Of a stretch of DNA of 7,173 nucleotides, positions 1 through 6,821 are shown piece by piece (the first letter of the stretch is position 1; the number at the start of each line of letters is the position of its first letter). The translations under genes were made by a program, and so were the position numbers. A model generated the notes under the pieces. It ran no database searches. It had not been told where the DNA came from and worked only from the letters and a program-made list of their open reading frames with translations. Location: contig CALFBU010000128.1 of assembly GCA_937951455.1 (NCBI GenBank), positions 1-7,173 on the forward strand, given 5' to 3'. This DNA comes from an uncultured Rhizobiaceae group bacterium. GTDB taxonomy: Bacteria > Pseudomonadota > Alphaproteobacteria > Rhizobiales > Rhizobiaceae.

Positions 1-1421
1 GCATCATAAACGCCGGAAATGCCTGAATTTGCGACACGCACCACCGGAAGTCCCTCCTCAACACCGCGCAGAACAGACTGTCTAAGGTGCTGGTAAGGAC
101 CAGGCGTATACCCAAACCAAGCATCGTTGGTCAAATTTACAATCCAGCCTGGTCTTTCTTTCTTGTTCCATAAATCCCCAGAGAAGATAATTTCATAACA
201 AATCAAAGGGAGCATTTTGGGGCCAATCCCGGTTGAAATCAGTTTCCTTGAACTGCCTGGTTCAAATCCACCATCCTGATTGGCAAGCTGTTCTATACCC
301 AACGTACTGGCAACGCCTTTAAAAGGCACATACTCACCGAAGGGCACAAGATGAGTTTTATCGGCGGCTGAAACAATTTCGCCTTGATGATTGATGACAT
401 AGACAGAATTGAAGACGAAACCTTCACTGCCCGACGTAGCTGCTTCGGCACGTGCAGCACCTGTTATAAGGCTTGTCCCTTCAGGCAACATTGAACCAAT
501 GGCTGCAAGCGTGTCACGTCTTTGGGTCAATAAATATGGAAAAGACGATTCAGGCCAGATGAGATGCGTTTTTCCTGAAAGACCTTTTTCTTCCCCTTCA
601 CCATTACTTACGGAAAGATCCATATACGTTTGGAAGTTTTCAGCCTCTTTGTCTTTGTCGAATTTATAGCGCTGATCAATGTTGGGCTGTACAAGGCGCA
701 AGGCTACTTCAGGCACAAAATCTGTTTTTGCCTCTTGCAAGCGCCATACGCCATAGCCAACATGCGTCGCAATGAATGCGCTTGTTACAATCAAAACAAA
801 TTTTCTGCTTCTTGCCTGATTATCGACGCCTGGGACAATCACACCCGCAGCAGAAAACGCAAAAACCGCAAAGCCAGTCATGCCGTAAATTCCGGTAATC
901 GAAGCAGACTGCATCATCAACGGGTTGAAAAATACAGCGCCACTAATCGGGTTCCATGGCAAGCCTGTTGCCACAAAACCGCGTAAATATTCAAAAAGCG
1001 TAAAACAGGCCGCCAACATAAATAAGCGCCCAAAATTGCCTGACCAAAACAGTCTCGCCAAGGCGGTTGCCGCACCCCAAAACAAGGCAAGGGCAAATGG
1101 CACCGCAACTACGGCGATTGGCAGCGCCCAGAGAAAGTCTTCCGCTTCCACCAGAAAAGCGCTTCCTATCCACCAAAGGCCTGCAAAAAAATAACCAAAG
1201 CCAAAGAAAAAACCGGGCTTGAAACCATCCCATATACGCGAGAAAAACTTTGAGGACGGTTCGCTTGCCGCGCCATCCATCAACCAGACCAATATTGGAA
1301 AGGTTGCAAACAAAATAAACACCAAATCAAAGGGTGGCATTGCAAGTGCAGATACAATGCCCGCCAATATAGCCACACCATTGCGCTGCCAGCCGGAAAG
1401 CAAGATAAACCAGCCTGCCAT
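1..1421 (-). CDS. lnt: Apolipoprotein N-acyltransferase Lnt (C-terminus cut by window edge)
   Basis: Lnt is an inner-membrane enzyme that moves an acyl chain from a phospholipid to the N-terminal cysteine of lipoproteins, the last step of lipoprotein maturation. The frame is open for 473 complete codons to the left edge. With a family length near 500-540 residues, I infer that several tens of C-terminal residues lie outside. Residues 1-230 are rich in hydrophobic helices (for example 14-47, 70-88, 98-120, 175-197, 207-222). The nitrilase-like domain follows, and its triad is visible: Glu291 in WPESSFP, Lys355 in ADKTHLVPFGEY and Cys408 in ICYE. Glu363 and Glu410 also match conserved acidic positions, and the NLTNDAWFG motif is at 429-437. 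The ATG at 1421 is the only standard in-frame start after the upstream TAA stop, but its own ribosome binding site is weak (GAG three bases before it). A better one lies further upstream. No frameshift is seen. The family assignment is very secure; the start is less so. Confidence 0.95.
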   Translation of the reverse strand, partial: MAGWFILLSGWQRNGVAILAGIVSALAMPPFDLVFILFATFPILVWLMDGAASEPSSKFFSRIWDGFKPGFFFGFGYFFAGLWWIGSAFLVEAEDFLWALPIAVVAVPFALALFWGAATALARLFWSGNFGRLFMLAACFTLFEYLRGFVATGLPWNPISGAVFFNPLMMQSASITGIYGMTGFAVFAFSAAGVIVPGVDNQARSRKFVLIVTSAFIATHVGYGVWRLQEAKTDFVPEVALRLVQPNIDQRYKFDKDKEAENFQTYMDLSVSNGEGEEKGLSGKTHLIWPESSFPYLLTQRRDTLAAIGSMLPEGTSLITGAARAEAATSGSEGFVFNSVYVINHQGEIVSAADKTHLVPFGEYVPFKGVASTLGIEQLANQDGGFEPGSSRKLISTGIGPKMLPLICYEIIFSGDLWNKKERPGWIVNLTNDAWFGYTPGPYQHLRQSVLRGVEEGLPVVRVANSGISGVYD

Positions 1422-1457
1422 GTTCTCTATGTTTGAGATGACCCGTGTTATGATGTT

Positions 1458-1463
1458 TCCCCT
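1458..1463 (-). promoter_or_regulatory. AGGGGA ribosome-binding-like site upstream of lnt
   Basis: The minus strand reads AGGGGA here, the best Shine-Dalgarno match in the corC-lnt spacer. It lies 36 nt before the annotated ATG, which is too far to serve it. It is 6 nt before an in-frame ATA at 1451-1449, ten codons upstream of the ATG. No ATG, GTG or TTG is in frame between them. Either it is a chance purine run, or lnt uses a rare AUA start. A perfect 11-bp palindrome (AAAGTGACTTT, 1464-1474) directly precedes it. Confidence 0.35.
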
Positions 1464-1500
1464 AAAGTCACTTTTTTAAAATCGAATCAATAAACGTCCC

Positions 1501-1525
1501 CGTCCTATGCTTAAACGATAGAACG
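1501..1525 (-). repeat. Imperfect hairpin in the corC-lnt spacer
   Basis: In the minus-strand transcript CGUUCUAU can pair with AUAGGACG (8 pairs including one G-U) around a 9-nt loop. It sits in the 141-nt spacer between corC and lnt, the largest gap in the window. It is followed by GGGACG rather than a U-run, so it does not look like an intrinsic terminator. It could be an mRNA processing or stability element, or chance. I see no convincing promoter or other element in the rest of the spacer (1422-1562). Confidence 0.25.
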
Positions 1526-1562
1526 AGAAATGGGAATCAGCAGTTGTAGATAAGAGGTGGAA

Positions 1563-2606
1563 CTATGCCCGTTTTGCGCGGCGTCTTGCAGAACGTACAA
1601 GTTCAACACGTTTAATCCTGCGAGGATCAGCTTCCATAATGCGAAATTCAAAACCATTATTGCTGATAACTTCGCCGCGCACGGGAACACGGCCGGTGAT
1701 ATCAAAGATAAGCCCACCAATTGTATCAACGTCATCTTCGTGTTCACCGAAGGCAAATTCATCGCCCAAATGTTCGCGGATATCATCCAGTTCGGCTTTT
1801 GCATCACAGATGAAAGTACCGTCGCCTTTGTCCTGAATTAAAATATCATCGCCGTCGTGTTCGTCTTCAATTTCGCCGACGATTTCTTCAACAATATCTT
1901 CCAAGGTGACCAAACCGTCCGTGCCGCCATATTCATCAATGACAAGGGCAATTTGCATGCGTTCGGCCTGCATTCTGGCCATGAGCTCACGCGCGCCCAT
2001 TGAAGGCGGGACAAACATAACCTCGCGGACGATTTTGAGAGCAGAGATTGGCGTTGACAGGCTGACCTTCTTGAAATCAAGGTTGCCCGGAAGTTTCGCC
2101 CGTTTTTTTGAGGCTTCCGCTTTTGTAAGTGAAGATGTCTTGGTAATATGGGCGACCAGATCACGAATATGCACCATGCCTTTGGGGTCATCCATGGTTT
2201 CGCCATAGACCGGCATGCGCGAGTGACCCGATTCATCGAATAACTTCAGTAACTCAGCAAGCGTTATATCTTCAGTTACCGCGATGATATCTGCACGTGG
2301 AACCATGAGGTCTTGAACACGAACATCGCGAAGGCGCAAAATACTGGTAAGCATGTTACGTTCATCAAGTGAAAACCCTTCCGCAATACCCTGTCCTTCG
2401 GAGAGGGCATCTTCCAGATCTTCGCGGTTTGTTGCGCCGTTTTTCTTGCGCCCAAAGATACTGTAAACCCATGAGAACAAATACTCGGTTTTGCTCATGC
2501 CACTTGTTTCCGCAACAGGAACAAGTGACTTGTTAGGTTCTAACGGGTCTTCAGCGCCAGTTGCGACACTATCTTTGGCTTGGGGAATTTGAGTGTTTTC
2601 ACTCAT
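1563..2606 (-). CDS. corC: CBS-pair CorC/HlyC-family protein (YbeX-like)
   Basis: This 347-residue protein has the domain order of the soluble CorC/YbeX group: an acidic N-terminal region (1-75), a CBS pair (about 95-155 and 183-245) and a C-terminal CorC/HlyC transporter-associated domain (about 258-340). Recognisable motifs are QDLMVPRADI at 98-107, SRMPVYG at 129-135 and VIDEYGGTDGLVTLEDIVEE at 222-241. There is no membrane-spanning DUF21 domain, so I expect a cytosolic or peripheral protein. Names such as 'hemolysin C' or 'Mg/Co efflux' come from distant relatives and the substrate is not shown here. In E. coli, ybeX also follows ybeZ and ybeY, suggesting a link to ribosome and Mg homeostasis. 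The ATG at 2606 shares one base with the ybeY stop (TGATG). A GTG at 2609 would add one Met and overlap by 4 nt. No clear Shine-Dalgarno is seen, so translation is probably coupled to ybeY. Confidence 0.92.
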   Translation of the reverse strand: MSENTQIPQAKDSVATGAEDPLEPNKSLVPVAETSGMSKTEYLFSWVYSIFGRKKNGATNREDLEDALSEGQGIAEGFSLDERNMLTSILRLRDVRVQDLMVPRADIIAVTEDITLAELLKLFDESGHSRMPVYGETMDDPKGMVHIRDLVAHITKTSSLTKAEASKKRAKLPGNLDFKKVSLSTPISALKIVREVMFVPPSMGARELMARMQAERMQIALVIDEYGGTDGLVTLEDIVEEIVGEIEDEHDGDDILIQDKGDGTFICDAKAELDDIREHLGDEFAFGEHEDDVDTIGGLIFDITGRVPVRGEVISNNGFEFRIMEADPRRIKRVELVRSARRRAKRA

Positions 2607-3106
2607 CACAATGTTTCATTTTCATAAGGGTTGGCATCATAAGGATCTTCAATACCAAGTTCATTTAAAATTCTAGTTTCAAGGCTTTCCATTTGGTTTG
2701 CCTCTTCATCAGTTTCATGGTCATACCCGAAAAGATGTAAAAAACCGTGAACAACCAGATGACTTAGATGGTCTTCGAAAGTCTTGTTTTCAAGACTTGC
2801 CTCGCGTGCAGTTGTTTCCAGCGAAATAACAATATCACCCAACATCATGCCAGCGGCTTCGCCAACCGCGATATCATCGCCCGGAAAAGAAAGCACATTG
2901 GTGGGTTTATTTTTTTGACGCCACTGATTATTGAGCGACTTAAGTGTTTTATCGCCCGCCAGAACGAAGCTTAGCTCAGCCCCGTCAGGAAACTTCAAAT
3001 CTGCCATTTCAACAGCTTCGGATAATATGTTTACAGCTCTGGCTAAAAAGGCGGTTTCATCAATTGAAACCCCATCCTGCAAAGACAAATCAATGCTTGG
3101 TATCAT
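2606..3106 (-). CDS. ybeY: Endoribonuclease YbeY (rRNA maturation factor)
   Basis: YbeY is a single-domain zinc RNase needed for 16S rRNA 3'-end maturation and 70S ribosome quality control. The 166-residue product matches the usual family length. The zinc motif HGFLHLFGYDH is complete with His120, His124 and His130. The upstream signature around WRQKNKPTNVLSFP contains the conserved Arg63, and LGDIVIS (89-95) is also typical. The frame stays open upstream to an ATG at 3244, but those 46 extra codons lie inside the phoH coding region and look nothing like YbeY. The ATG at 3106 gives the expected N-terminus (MIPSIDLSLQ). This start lies 17 nt inside the end of phoH. Only A-rich, weak Shine-Dalgarno-like sequence precedes it, which points to translational coupling with phoH, its known functional partner. 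Confidence 0.95.
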   Translation of the reverse strand: MIPSIDLSLQDGVSIDETAFLARAVNILSEAVEMADLKFPDGAELSFVLAGDKTLKSLNNQWRQKNKPTNVLSFPGDDIAVGEAAGMMLGDIVISLETTAREASLENKTFEDHLSHLVVHGFLHLFGYDHETDEEANQMESLETRILNELGIEDPYDANPYENETL

Positions 3107-4112
3107 CAGGCTTTTTCTTTTTCCGCAAAACATCATCATAGGCATTAACGATTTCGGCAACCAGTCTGTGGCGCACAACATCCTTTGCGCTGAACCTGAT
3201 TTTTGAAATGCCTTTAATGCCACCCAAGAGATCCAACGCCTCAACCAAGCCAGACTTTACACCACCTGGCAAATCCACCTGACTTGGGTCGCCTGTAATA
3301 ATCATGCGTGAATTTTCACCAAGCCGCGTCAGAAACATTTTCATCTGCATGGATGTCGTGTTCTGCGCCTCATCGAGGATGACCGCAGCATTGGATAAGG
3401 TTCGCCCACGCATGAATGCCAAGGGCGCAATCTCGATGGTGCCTGCTGTTAACGCCCGCTCAACCTGATCACCCGGGATCATGTCATAAAGCGCATCATA
3501 GAGCGGACGCAAATATGGATCGACCTTGTCTTTCATGTCACCTGGCAAAAACCCAAGTCTTTCACCCGCTTCAACGGCAGGGCGTGATAAGATAATTCTG
3601 TCGATTGCGCCGCGCTCCATCAAGGCCGCTGCGTAAGCAACCGCAAGATAGGTTTTCCCCGTACCGGCTGGCCCTACGCCAAAGACAAGTTCGCTTCTAT
3701 CCATCGCCCGAATATACGCATCTTGCGTGGGTGTTCGTGCCTGAACGACTTTTTTGCGTGTACCGATTTTGGCCATCGACAAGGCGGAGGTTTTTTCTGT
3801 ACCGGGTAGGGAAAGCTGATTGTCTGCTGCAGCCATTCTTATCGCACCATCGACATCGCCCTGCTCGATCGTTTCACCTGCTTCAAGACAAGCATACAAA
3901 TGCTCAAGCGCAACCTGCGCCTGTCTTATGGCAGTGCTTTCACCTTTTAGGTTTACTTCATTACCACGCGCAACGGCTTCTATGTTGAGCTGTTGTTCCA
4001 GCATCGCGAGATGTTGGTCATATTGGCCGAAGAGTTGTGTTGCGAATTTATTATCCTTGAATTCAAGTGCGATGTGCTCAAATTCCGCTGACTGCTTTTT
4101 ATCCGTAGTCAA
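3090..4112 (-). CDS. phoH: PhoH-family ATPase (YbeZ)
   Basis: This is a cytosolic P-loop ATPase of the PhoH/YbeZ family, 340 residues, the normal length. YbeZ works with YbeY in rRNA processing in other bacteria; its exact activity is less well defined, with an RNA-helicase-like role proposed. Visible features are an N-terminal region that looks like the usual PhoH-leader domain (about 10-75), Walker A GPAGTGKT at 147-154, the motif SRPAVEAGERLGFLPGD at 176-192, Walker B VILDEAQN at 244-251 with Asp247 and Glu248, and ITGDPSQVDLP at 272-282. The tail is very basic (KKKKP). The start is TTG at 4112: the codon just before it in frame is the TGA stop of miaB, and the next in-frame Met is residue 37, inside the conserved region. 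AAGGAA lies 6 nt upstream. The 3' end overlaps ybeY by 17 nt. Confidence 0.95.
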   Translation of the reverse strand: MTTDKKQSAEFEHIALEFKDNKFATQLFGQYDQHLAMLEQQLNIEAVARGNEVNLKGESTAIRQAQVALEHLYACLEAGETIEQGDVDGAIRMAAADNQLSLPGTEKTSALSMAKIGTRKKVVQARTPTQDAYIRAMDRSELVFGVGPAGTGKTYLAVAYAAALMERGAIDRIILSRPAVEAGERLGFLPGDMKDKVDPYLRPLYDALYDMIPGDQVERALTAGTIEIAPLAFMRGRTLSNAAVILDEAQNTTSMQMKMFLTRLGENSRMIITGDPSQVDLPGGVKSGLVEALDLLGGIKGISKIRFSAKDVVRHRLVAEIVNAYDDVLRKKKKPDDTKH

Positions 4113-5495
4113 TCATAGTTCCTTCTGGGCTTTAACAGCGTTTAAGCTGTTAGGTGCAGCTTCTGTTATTTCAACATGGACGATATCACCGGGATTGCCA
4201 AGACTATCGTCGACAATAACCGACTGCAACCAAGGGGAGCGCCCAATCAGTTGACCCTCGCGACGGCCTTTTTTCTCAAGCAGGATATCCATCTTTCGGC
4301 CAACGCAAGTCTGGTTAAACTCTTTTTGTTGTTTGTTCAACAAAGCCTGCAATCTTTGCAGGCGCTCGGATTTTACGTCTTCTGCCACCTGATCTTTCAT
4401 ATCCGCGCCTGGCGTTCCAGGACGTGTGGAATATTTAAACGAAAATGCAGAAGCGTATTTAACCTGCTCAACCACATTTAAAGTTTCCTGAAAATCCTTT
4501 TCCGTTTCACCGGGGAATCCCACAATGAAATCACCCGAAATCGCCATATCAGGACTGACTTCGCGCATGCGTTCGATGATGTGCATATAATCTGCAACCG
4601 TGTGGTGGCGGTTCATCGCTTTTAGTATTTTGTCCGAACCTGCCTGAACGGGCAGATGCAAATATGGCATCAGGCAATCCAGATCACGGTGGGCGTTAAT
4701 CAGGCTTTCATCCATATCAACTGGGTGACTTGTCGTATAACGCAAGCGTTCCATGCCTTTAATCTTTGCAAGTTCATGTAACAGTTCGCCCAAGCCCCAT
4801 TCGCGACCATCAGCGCCTTCACCGTGCCAGGCATTGACGTTTTGACCCAGAAGCGTGACTTCGCGCACGCCAGCATCAATCATGCCTTGCGCTTCGTCTA
4901 CGATCTGCTTAACGGTCCGCGAAACTTCTGCACCACGCGTATAAGGCACAACGCAGAACGTACAGAATTTATCACAGCCCTCTTGTACTGTCAGAAACGA
5001 CGCGACGCCGCGTGCCTGAACCTGTTTGGCAGTTGCATGGGGCAGTTTTGCGAATTTTTCCTCGATTTCAAATTCGGTTTCAACCGGACGCTCGCCCTGC
5101 TCTGCACGGTTCACGATGTCTGCGATGCGATGATAAGTTTGAGGGCCCGCCACCAGATCAACCGCCTTTGCGCGTTTCATGATTTCTGAACCTTCAGCCT
5201 GCGCAACGCAGCCCGTCACTCCGATTGTCATCGGGCGATTTGTATCGGCTCTTTTTTCCTTGATTTTGCGGATGCGTCCAACTTCAGAATATACTTTTTC
5301 TGCAGCCTTTTCGCGGATGTGGCATGTATTGAGCAATACCAGATCAGCATCTTCCATATCATTCGTGCGCTCATAGCCGTCTTGTTCAAGCGCATCTTCC
5401 ATGCGGTTTGAATCATAAACGTTCATCTGACAACCGTAGGTTTTTACAAAAACCTTTTTACGCTCTTCGAGCTTCTCAACCATTTTGGCACTCAT
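4113..5495 (-). CDS. miaB: tRNA-2-methylthio-N6-dimethylallyladenosine synthase MiaB
   Basis: MiaB is a radical-SAM methylthiotransferase that adds a methylthio group to i6A37 of tRNAs reading UNN codons. The product has 460 residues and all three domains. The N-terminal UPF0004 domain (about 14-130) has auxiliary-cluster cysteines Cys22 (KTYGCQMN), Cys58 (LLNTCHIRE) and Cys96 (VTGCVAQ). The radical-SAM core has CDKFCTFC with Cys174, Cys178 and Cys181, followed by [16 protein letters not shown] (215-223) and GFPGET (326-331) are typical of MiaB rather than RimO or MtaB. A C-terminal TRAM domain spans about 388-450. The start is uncertain by a few codons: ATG at 5495 or ATG at 5483 (residue 5), neither with a good Shine-Dalgarno. 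Both lie before the conserved KVFVKTYG. A 60-nt spacer separates it from plsC, and its TGA stop abuts the phoH start. Confidence 0.97.
   Translation of the reverse strand: MSAKMVEKLEERKKVFVKTYGCQMNVYDSNRMEDALEQDGYERTNDMEDADLVLLNTCHIREKAAEKVYSEVGRIRKIKEKRADTNRPMTIGVTGCVAQAEGSEIMKRAKAVDLVAGPQTYHRIADIVNRAEQGERPVETEFEIEEKFAKLPHATAKQVQARGVASFLTVQEGCDKFCTFCVVPYTRGAEVSRTVKQIVDEAQGMIDAGVREVTLLGQNVNAWHGEGADGREWGLGELLHELAKIKGMERLRYTTSHPVDMDESLINAHRDLDCLMPYLHLPVQAGSDKILKAMNRHHTVADYMHIIERMREVSPDMAISGDFIVGFPGETEKDFQETLNVVEQVKYASAFSFKYSTRPGTPGADMKDQVAEDVKSERLQRLQALLNKQQKEFNQTCVGRKMDILLEKKGRREGQLIGRSPWLQSVIVDDSLGNPGDIVHVEITEAAPNSLNAVKAQKEL
4119..4124 (-). promoter_or_regulatory. Ribosome binding site setting the phoH TTG start
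   Basis: The minus strand reads AAGGAA within the last Lys-Glu codons of miaB, then CTATGA, then TTG. The 6-nt spacing to TTG suits initiation there. An ATG four bases upstream of the TTG is only 2 nt from this site and is out of frame. The placement suggests that phoH translation is coupled to the end of miaB. Confidence 0.6.
5438..5455. repeat. Near-palindrome inside the 5' end of miaB
   Basis: On the plus strand AGGTTTTT and AAAAACCT form perfect 8-bp inverted arms around a 2-bp centre (AC). It falls in miaB codons 14-20 (Lys-Val-Phe-Val-Lys-Thr), a conserved protein stretch, so coding constraint may explain it. Its 13-bp core (5440-5452) recurs exactly upstream of the gene at 5527-5539. 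Confidence 0.4.
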
Positions 5496-5507
5496 TTTGA
5501 ATTGGGA

Positions 5508-5536
5508 TTTAAAGGCGTTTTAATGTGTTTTTACAA
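5508..5536 (-). promoter_or_regulatory. Weak sigma70-like promoter candidate before miaB
   Basis: The minus strand shows TTGTAA (5536-5531), a 17-nt spacer and TTTAAA (5513-5508). Each hexamer matches the consensus at 4 of 6 positions. It lies in the 60-nt spacer after plsC, the only sizeable gap between fur and corC, so an internal promoter is plausible. Any transcript would have a very short leader before the ATG at 5495. Matches of this quality are common by chance in AT-rich DNA. Confidence 0.2.
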
Positions 5537-5539
5537 AAA
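5527..5539. repeat. Second copy of a 13-bp motif, upstream of miaB
   Basis: The plus-strand 13-mer GTTTTTACAAAAA here is identical to 5440-5452, 87 bp away, so one copy lies on each side of the miaB start codon. This copy keeps only the 5-bp T/A arms of the palindrome. It lies in the 60-nt plsC-miaB spacer and overlaps a weak -35-like hexamer. It could be an operator pair or coincidence in AT-rich sequence. Confidence 0.35.
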
Positions 5540-5555
5540 TTGAAAGCAGAGTCTT

Positions 5556-6368
5556 TTAGTCAGCTTTCACAATGTCATTTGCTCTGACATGCAATGTATT
5601 CAAGAAATTATCGCGCACTTGGCGTTGTATATCTTTTGTCACTTGCCGACGGTTGGAATTTTCATCAAAAACGATCGGATCACCGAAAATTACCTCGACG
5701 TCCCAAGCGCCTTGCATAATGATGTTTACTGCATGGCCACCCAGTGTCATATCACCGTACCAAGCAGCTTTTGCACGTGTATATCGTCCCATCGGCATGC
5801 CATGTAGTTTTGTATAGGCAATTGAGACGGGTTGGATCAGGACACTTTCAACCGCTTCTTCTTTCAGAGCAAATTGGGCTGCTCCCAACAAGGCGCTTTT
5901 AAAAGTTCCTATTCTGTTGCCATCGTGTGTGGTGCCTTCGCCAAACAAGACAACAGCATCGCCATCGAGCATTCTTTGCGTAATTTCTTGCGCTTGCTGA
6001 CCCGCTTTTCGTTTTTCATCGCGAACCACATAAATCGTGCGCTGCAATCGGGAAAGAAGATTTGCGCCGGGCATCTCATTGACTTCACTTTTGGCGATGA
6101 AAGACAATTCCATCACGCTGCCAAGCACTGGAATATCCATCCATGAAATGTGATTGGAAACAATCATCATCGGTCTTTTCGTTGGAATGTTTCCGGTCAC
6201 GCGAATTCTGATACCAACCAGACTGGTGGCTATTTTATGCCAAATCATGGGTATTTTTCGAGAGATACCGAGATTGAATTTTAGCGCAAGCCACTGCACA
6301 GGAATCAGAAGGGCAGTGATGATGCCCAACACAAATACCACGAAGTAAAACCGTATGCGCTCAATCAT
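5556..6368 (-). CDS. plsC: 1-acyl-sn-glycerol-3-phosphate acyltransferase (PlsC family)
   Basis: PlsC acylates lysophosphatidic acid to phosphatidic acid at the inner membrane, the second acylation of phospholipid synthesis. The product has 270 residues. A hydrophobic segment at about 7-29 probably anchors it. The acyltransferase motifs are in order: NHISWMD at 72-78 with catalytic His73 and Asp78, a basic block around Arg110 to Arg116, FGEGTTHDG at 142-150 with Glu144 and Gly145, and IQPVSIAY at 178-185 with Pro180. The family also includes OlsA, the ornithine-lipid acyltransferase, which motifs alone cannot exclude. The chromosomal context beside fur/mur and miaB favours the phospholipid enzyme. 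The ATG overlaps the last 8 nt of fur, and the A/G-rich sequence before it is a weak ribosome binding site, so coupling to fur is likely. Confidence 0.9.
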   Translation of the reverse strand: MIERIRFYFVVFVLGIITALLIPVQWLALKFNLGISRKIPMIWHKIATSLVGIRIRVTGNIPTKRPMMIVSNHISWMDIPVLGSVMELSFIAKSEVNEMPGANLLSRLQRTIYVVRDEKRKAGQQAQEITQRMLDGDAVVLFGEGTTHDGNRIGTFKSALLGAAQFALKEEAVESVLIQPVSIAYTKLHGMPMGRYTRAKAAWYGDMTLGGHAVNIIMQGAWDVEVIFGDPIVFDENSNRRQVTKDIQRQVRDNFLNTLHVRANDIVKAD

Positions 6369-6783
6369 CTTTTTTGGATTTATTGTCCAGAGGAATGCCG
6401 TAAAGTTCCAGCCTGTGGTCGACCAGCTTATAACCTAAATCATGAGCGATTTTTTCCTGTAGGCGTTCAATCTCTTCATTGGCAAATTCAATCACATGAC
6501 CTGATTTTAAATCTATCAGATGGTCATGATGATCTTCAGGGACAATCTCATAACGCGCACGACCATCGCGAAATTCATGGCGCTCCAGCATGCCCGTTTC
6601 TTCCAGTAATTTCACGGTTCGATAAACGGTGGCAATTGAAATATGGCTATCGATTTTTGAGGCTCGGTTATAAAGATCTTCTACGTCCGGGTGATCTTGC
6701 GCCTCTTCCAGCACTCTGGCGATTACCCGACGCTGGCCCGTCATACGCAACCCTTTTTCAGTGCATCTTTTTTCCAGAGACAT
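6361..6783 (-). CDS. fur: Fur-family metal-responsive repressor (alphaproteobacterial Fur/Mur type)
   Basis: This is a dimeric cytosolic DNA-binding repressor of 140 residues that senses Fe2+ or Mn2+. The winged-helix domain covers about 1-80 (MTGQRRVIARVLEE, then ISIATVYRTVKLLEETG). The dimerisation and metal domain covers about 82-130 (EDHHDHLIDLKSGHVIEF, then LVDHRLELYG). All expected ligands are present: His31, Glu79, His88 and Glu99 for one site, and His85 (or His86), Asp87, Glu106 and His123 for the other. The CxxC pair of E. coli Fur is replaced by DLKSG, and the only cysteine is Cys7. In rhizobia the ortholog of this type is Mur, a manganese-responsive regulator; I infer that role but cannot prove it. 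The gene follows rimI by 38 nt and overlaps plsC by 8 nt. No Fur/Mur box is visible in the spacer. Confidence 0.93.
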   Translation of the reverse strand: MSLEKRCTEKGLRMTGQRRVIARVLEEAQDHPDVEDLYNRASKIDSHISIATVYRTVKLLEETGMLERHEFRDGRARYEIVPEDHHDHLIDLKSGHVIEFANEEIERLQEKIAHDLGYKLVDHRLELYGIPLDNKSKKDD

Positions 6784-6790
6784 ACCCGAG

Positions 6791-6794
6791 CCCT
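6791..6794 (-). promoter_or_regulatory. Ribosome binding site of fur
   Basis: The minus strand reads AGGG seven bases before the ATG at 6783. The spacing is good and supports that start, giving the expected short N-terminus of this Fur branch. Confidence 0.6.
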
Positions 6795-6821
6795 AACAGA
6801 ATTCCTTAAATCTATCTTCGT

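Noticed and set aside
409..1479. Plus-strand open frames across 409-1479
   Set aside because: The minus strand carries intact lnt with all catalytic residues over this stretch; the plus frames are its shadows.
1464..1525. Intrinsic terminator after corC
   Set aside because: The hairpin at 1501-1525 has a wobble pair and no U-run after it, and the palindrome at 1464-1474 is only a short AT-rich one; neither fits a terminator.
1511..2236. Minus-strand out-of-frame reading frames at 1511-1807 and 1838-2236
   Set aside because: They overlap corC in a second frame, show no family motif, and the first only spills by chance into the spacer.
3107..3244. Longer ybeY start at 3244
   Set aside because: It would add 46 residues encoded inside phoH with no similarity to YbeY. 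The ATG at 3106 gives the family length.
3605..4254. Open plus-strand frames opposite phoH (3605-3988, 3820-4254)
   Set aside because: They lie antisense to a well-conserved ATPase, have no recognisable motif, and their composition mirrors phoH codons.
4824..5189. 121-codon plus-strand frame opposite miaB
   Set aside because: It is antisense to the radical-SAM core of miaB and has no motif or ribosome binding site.
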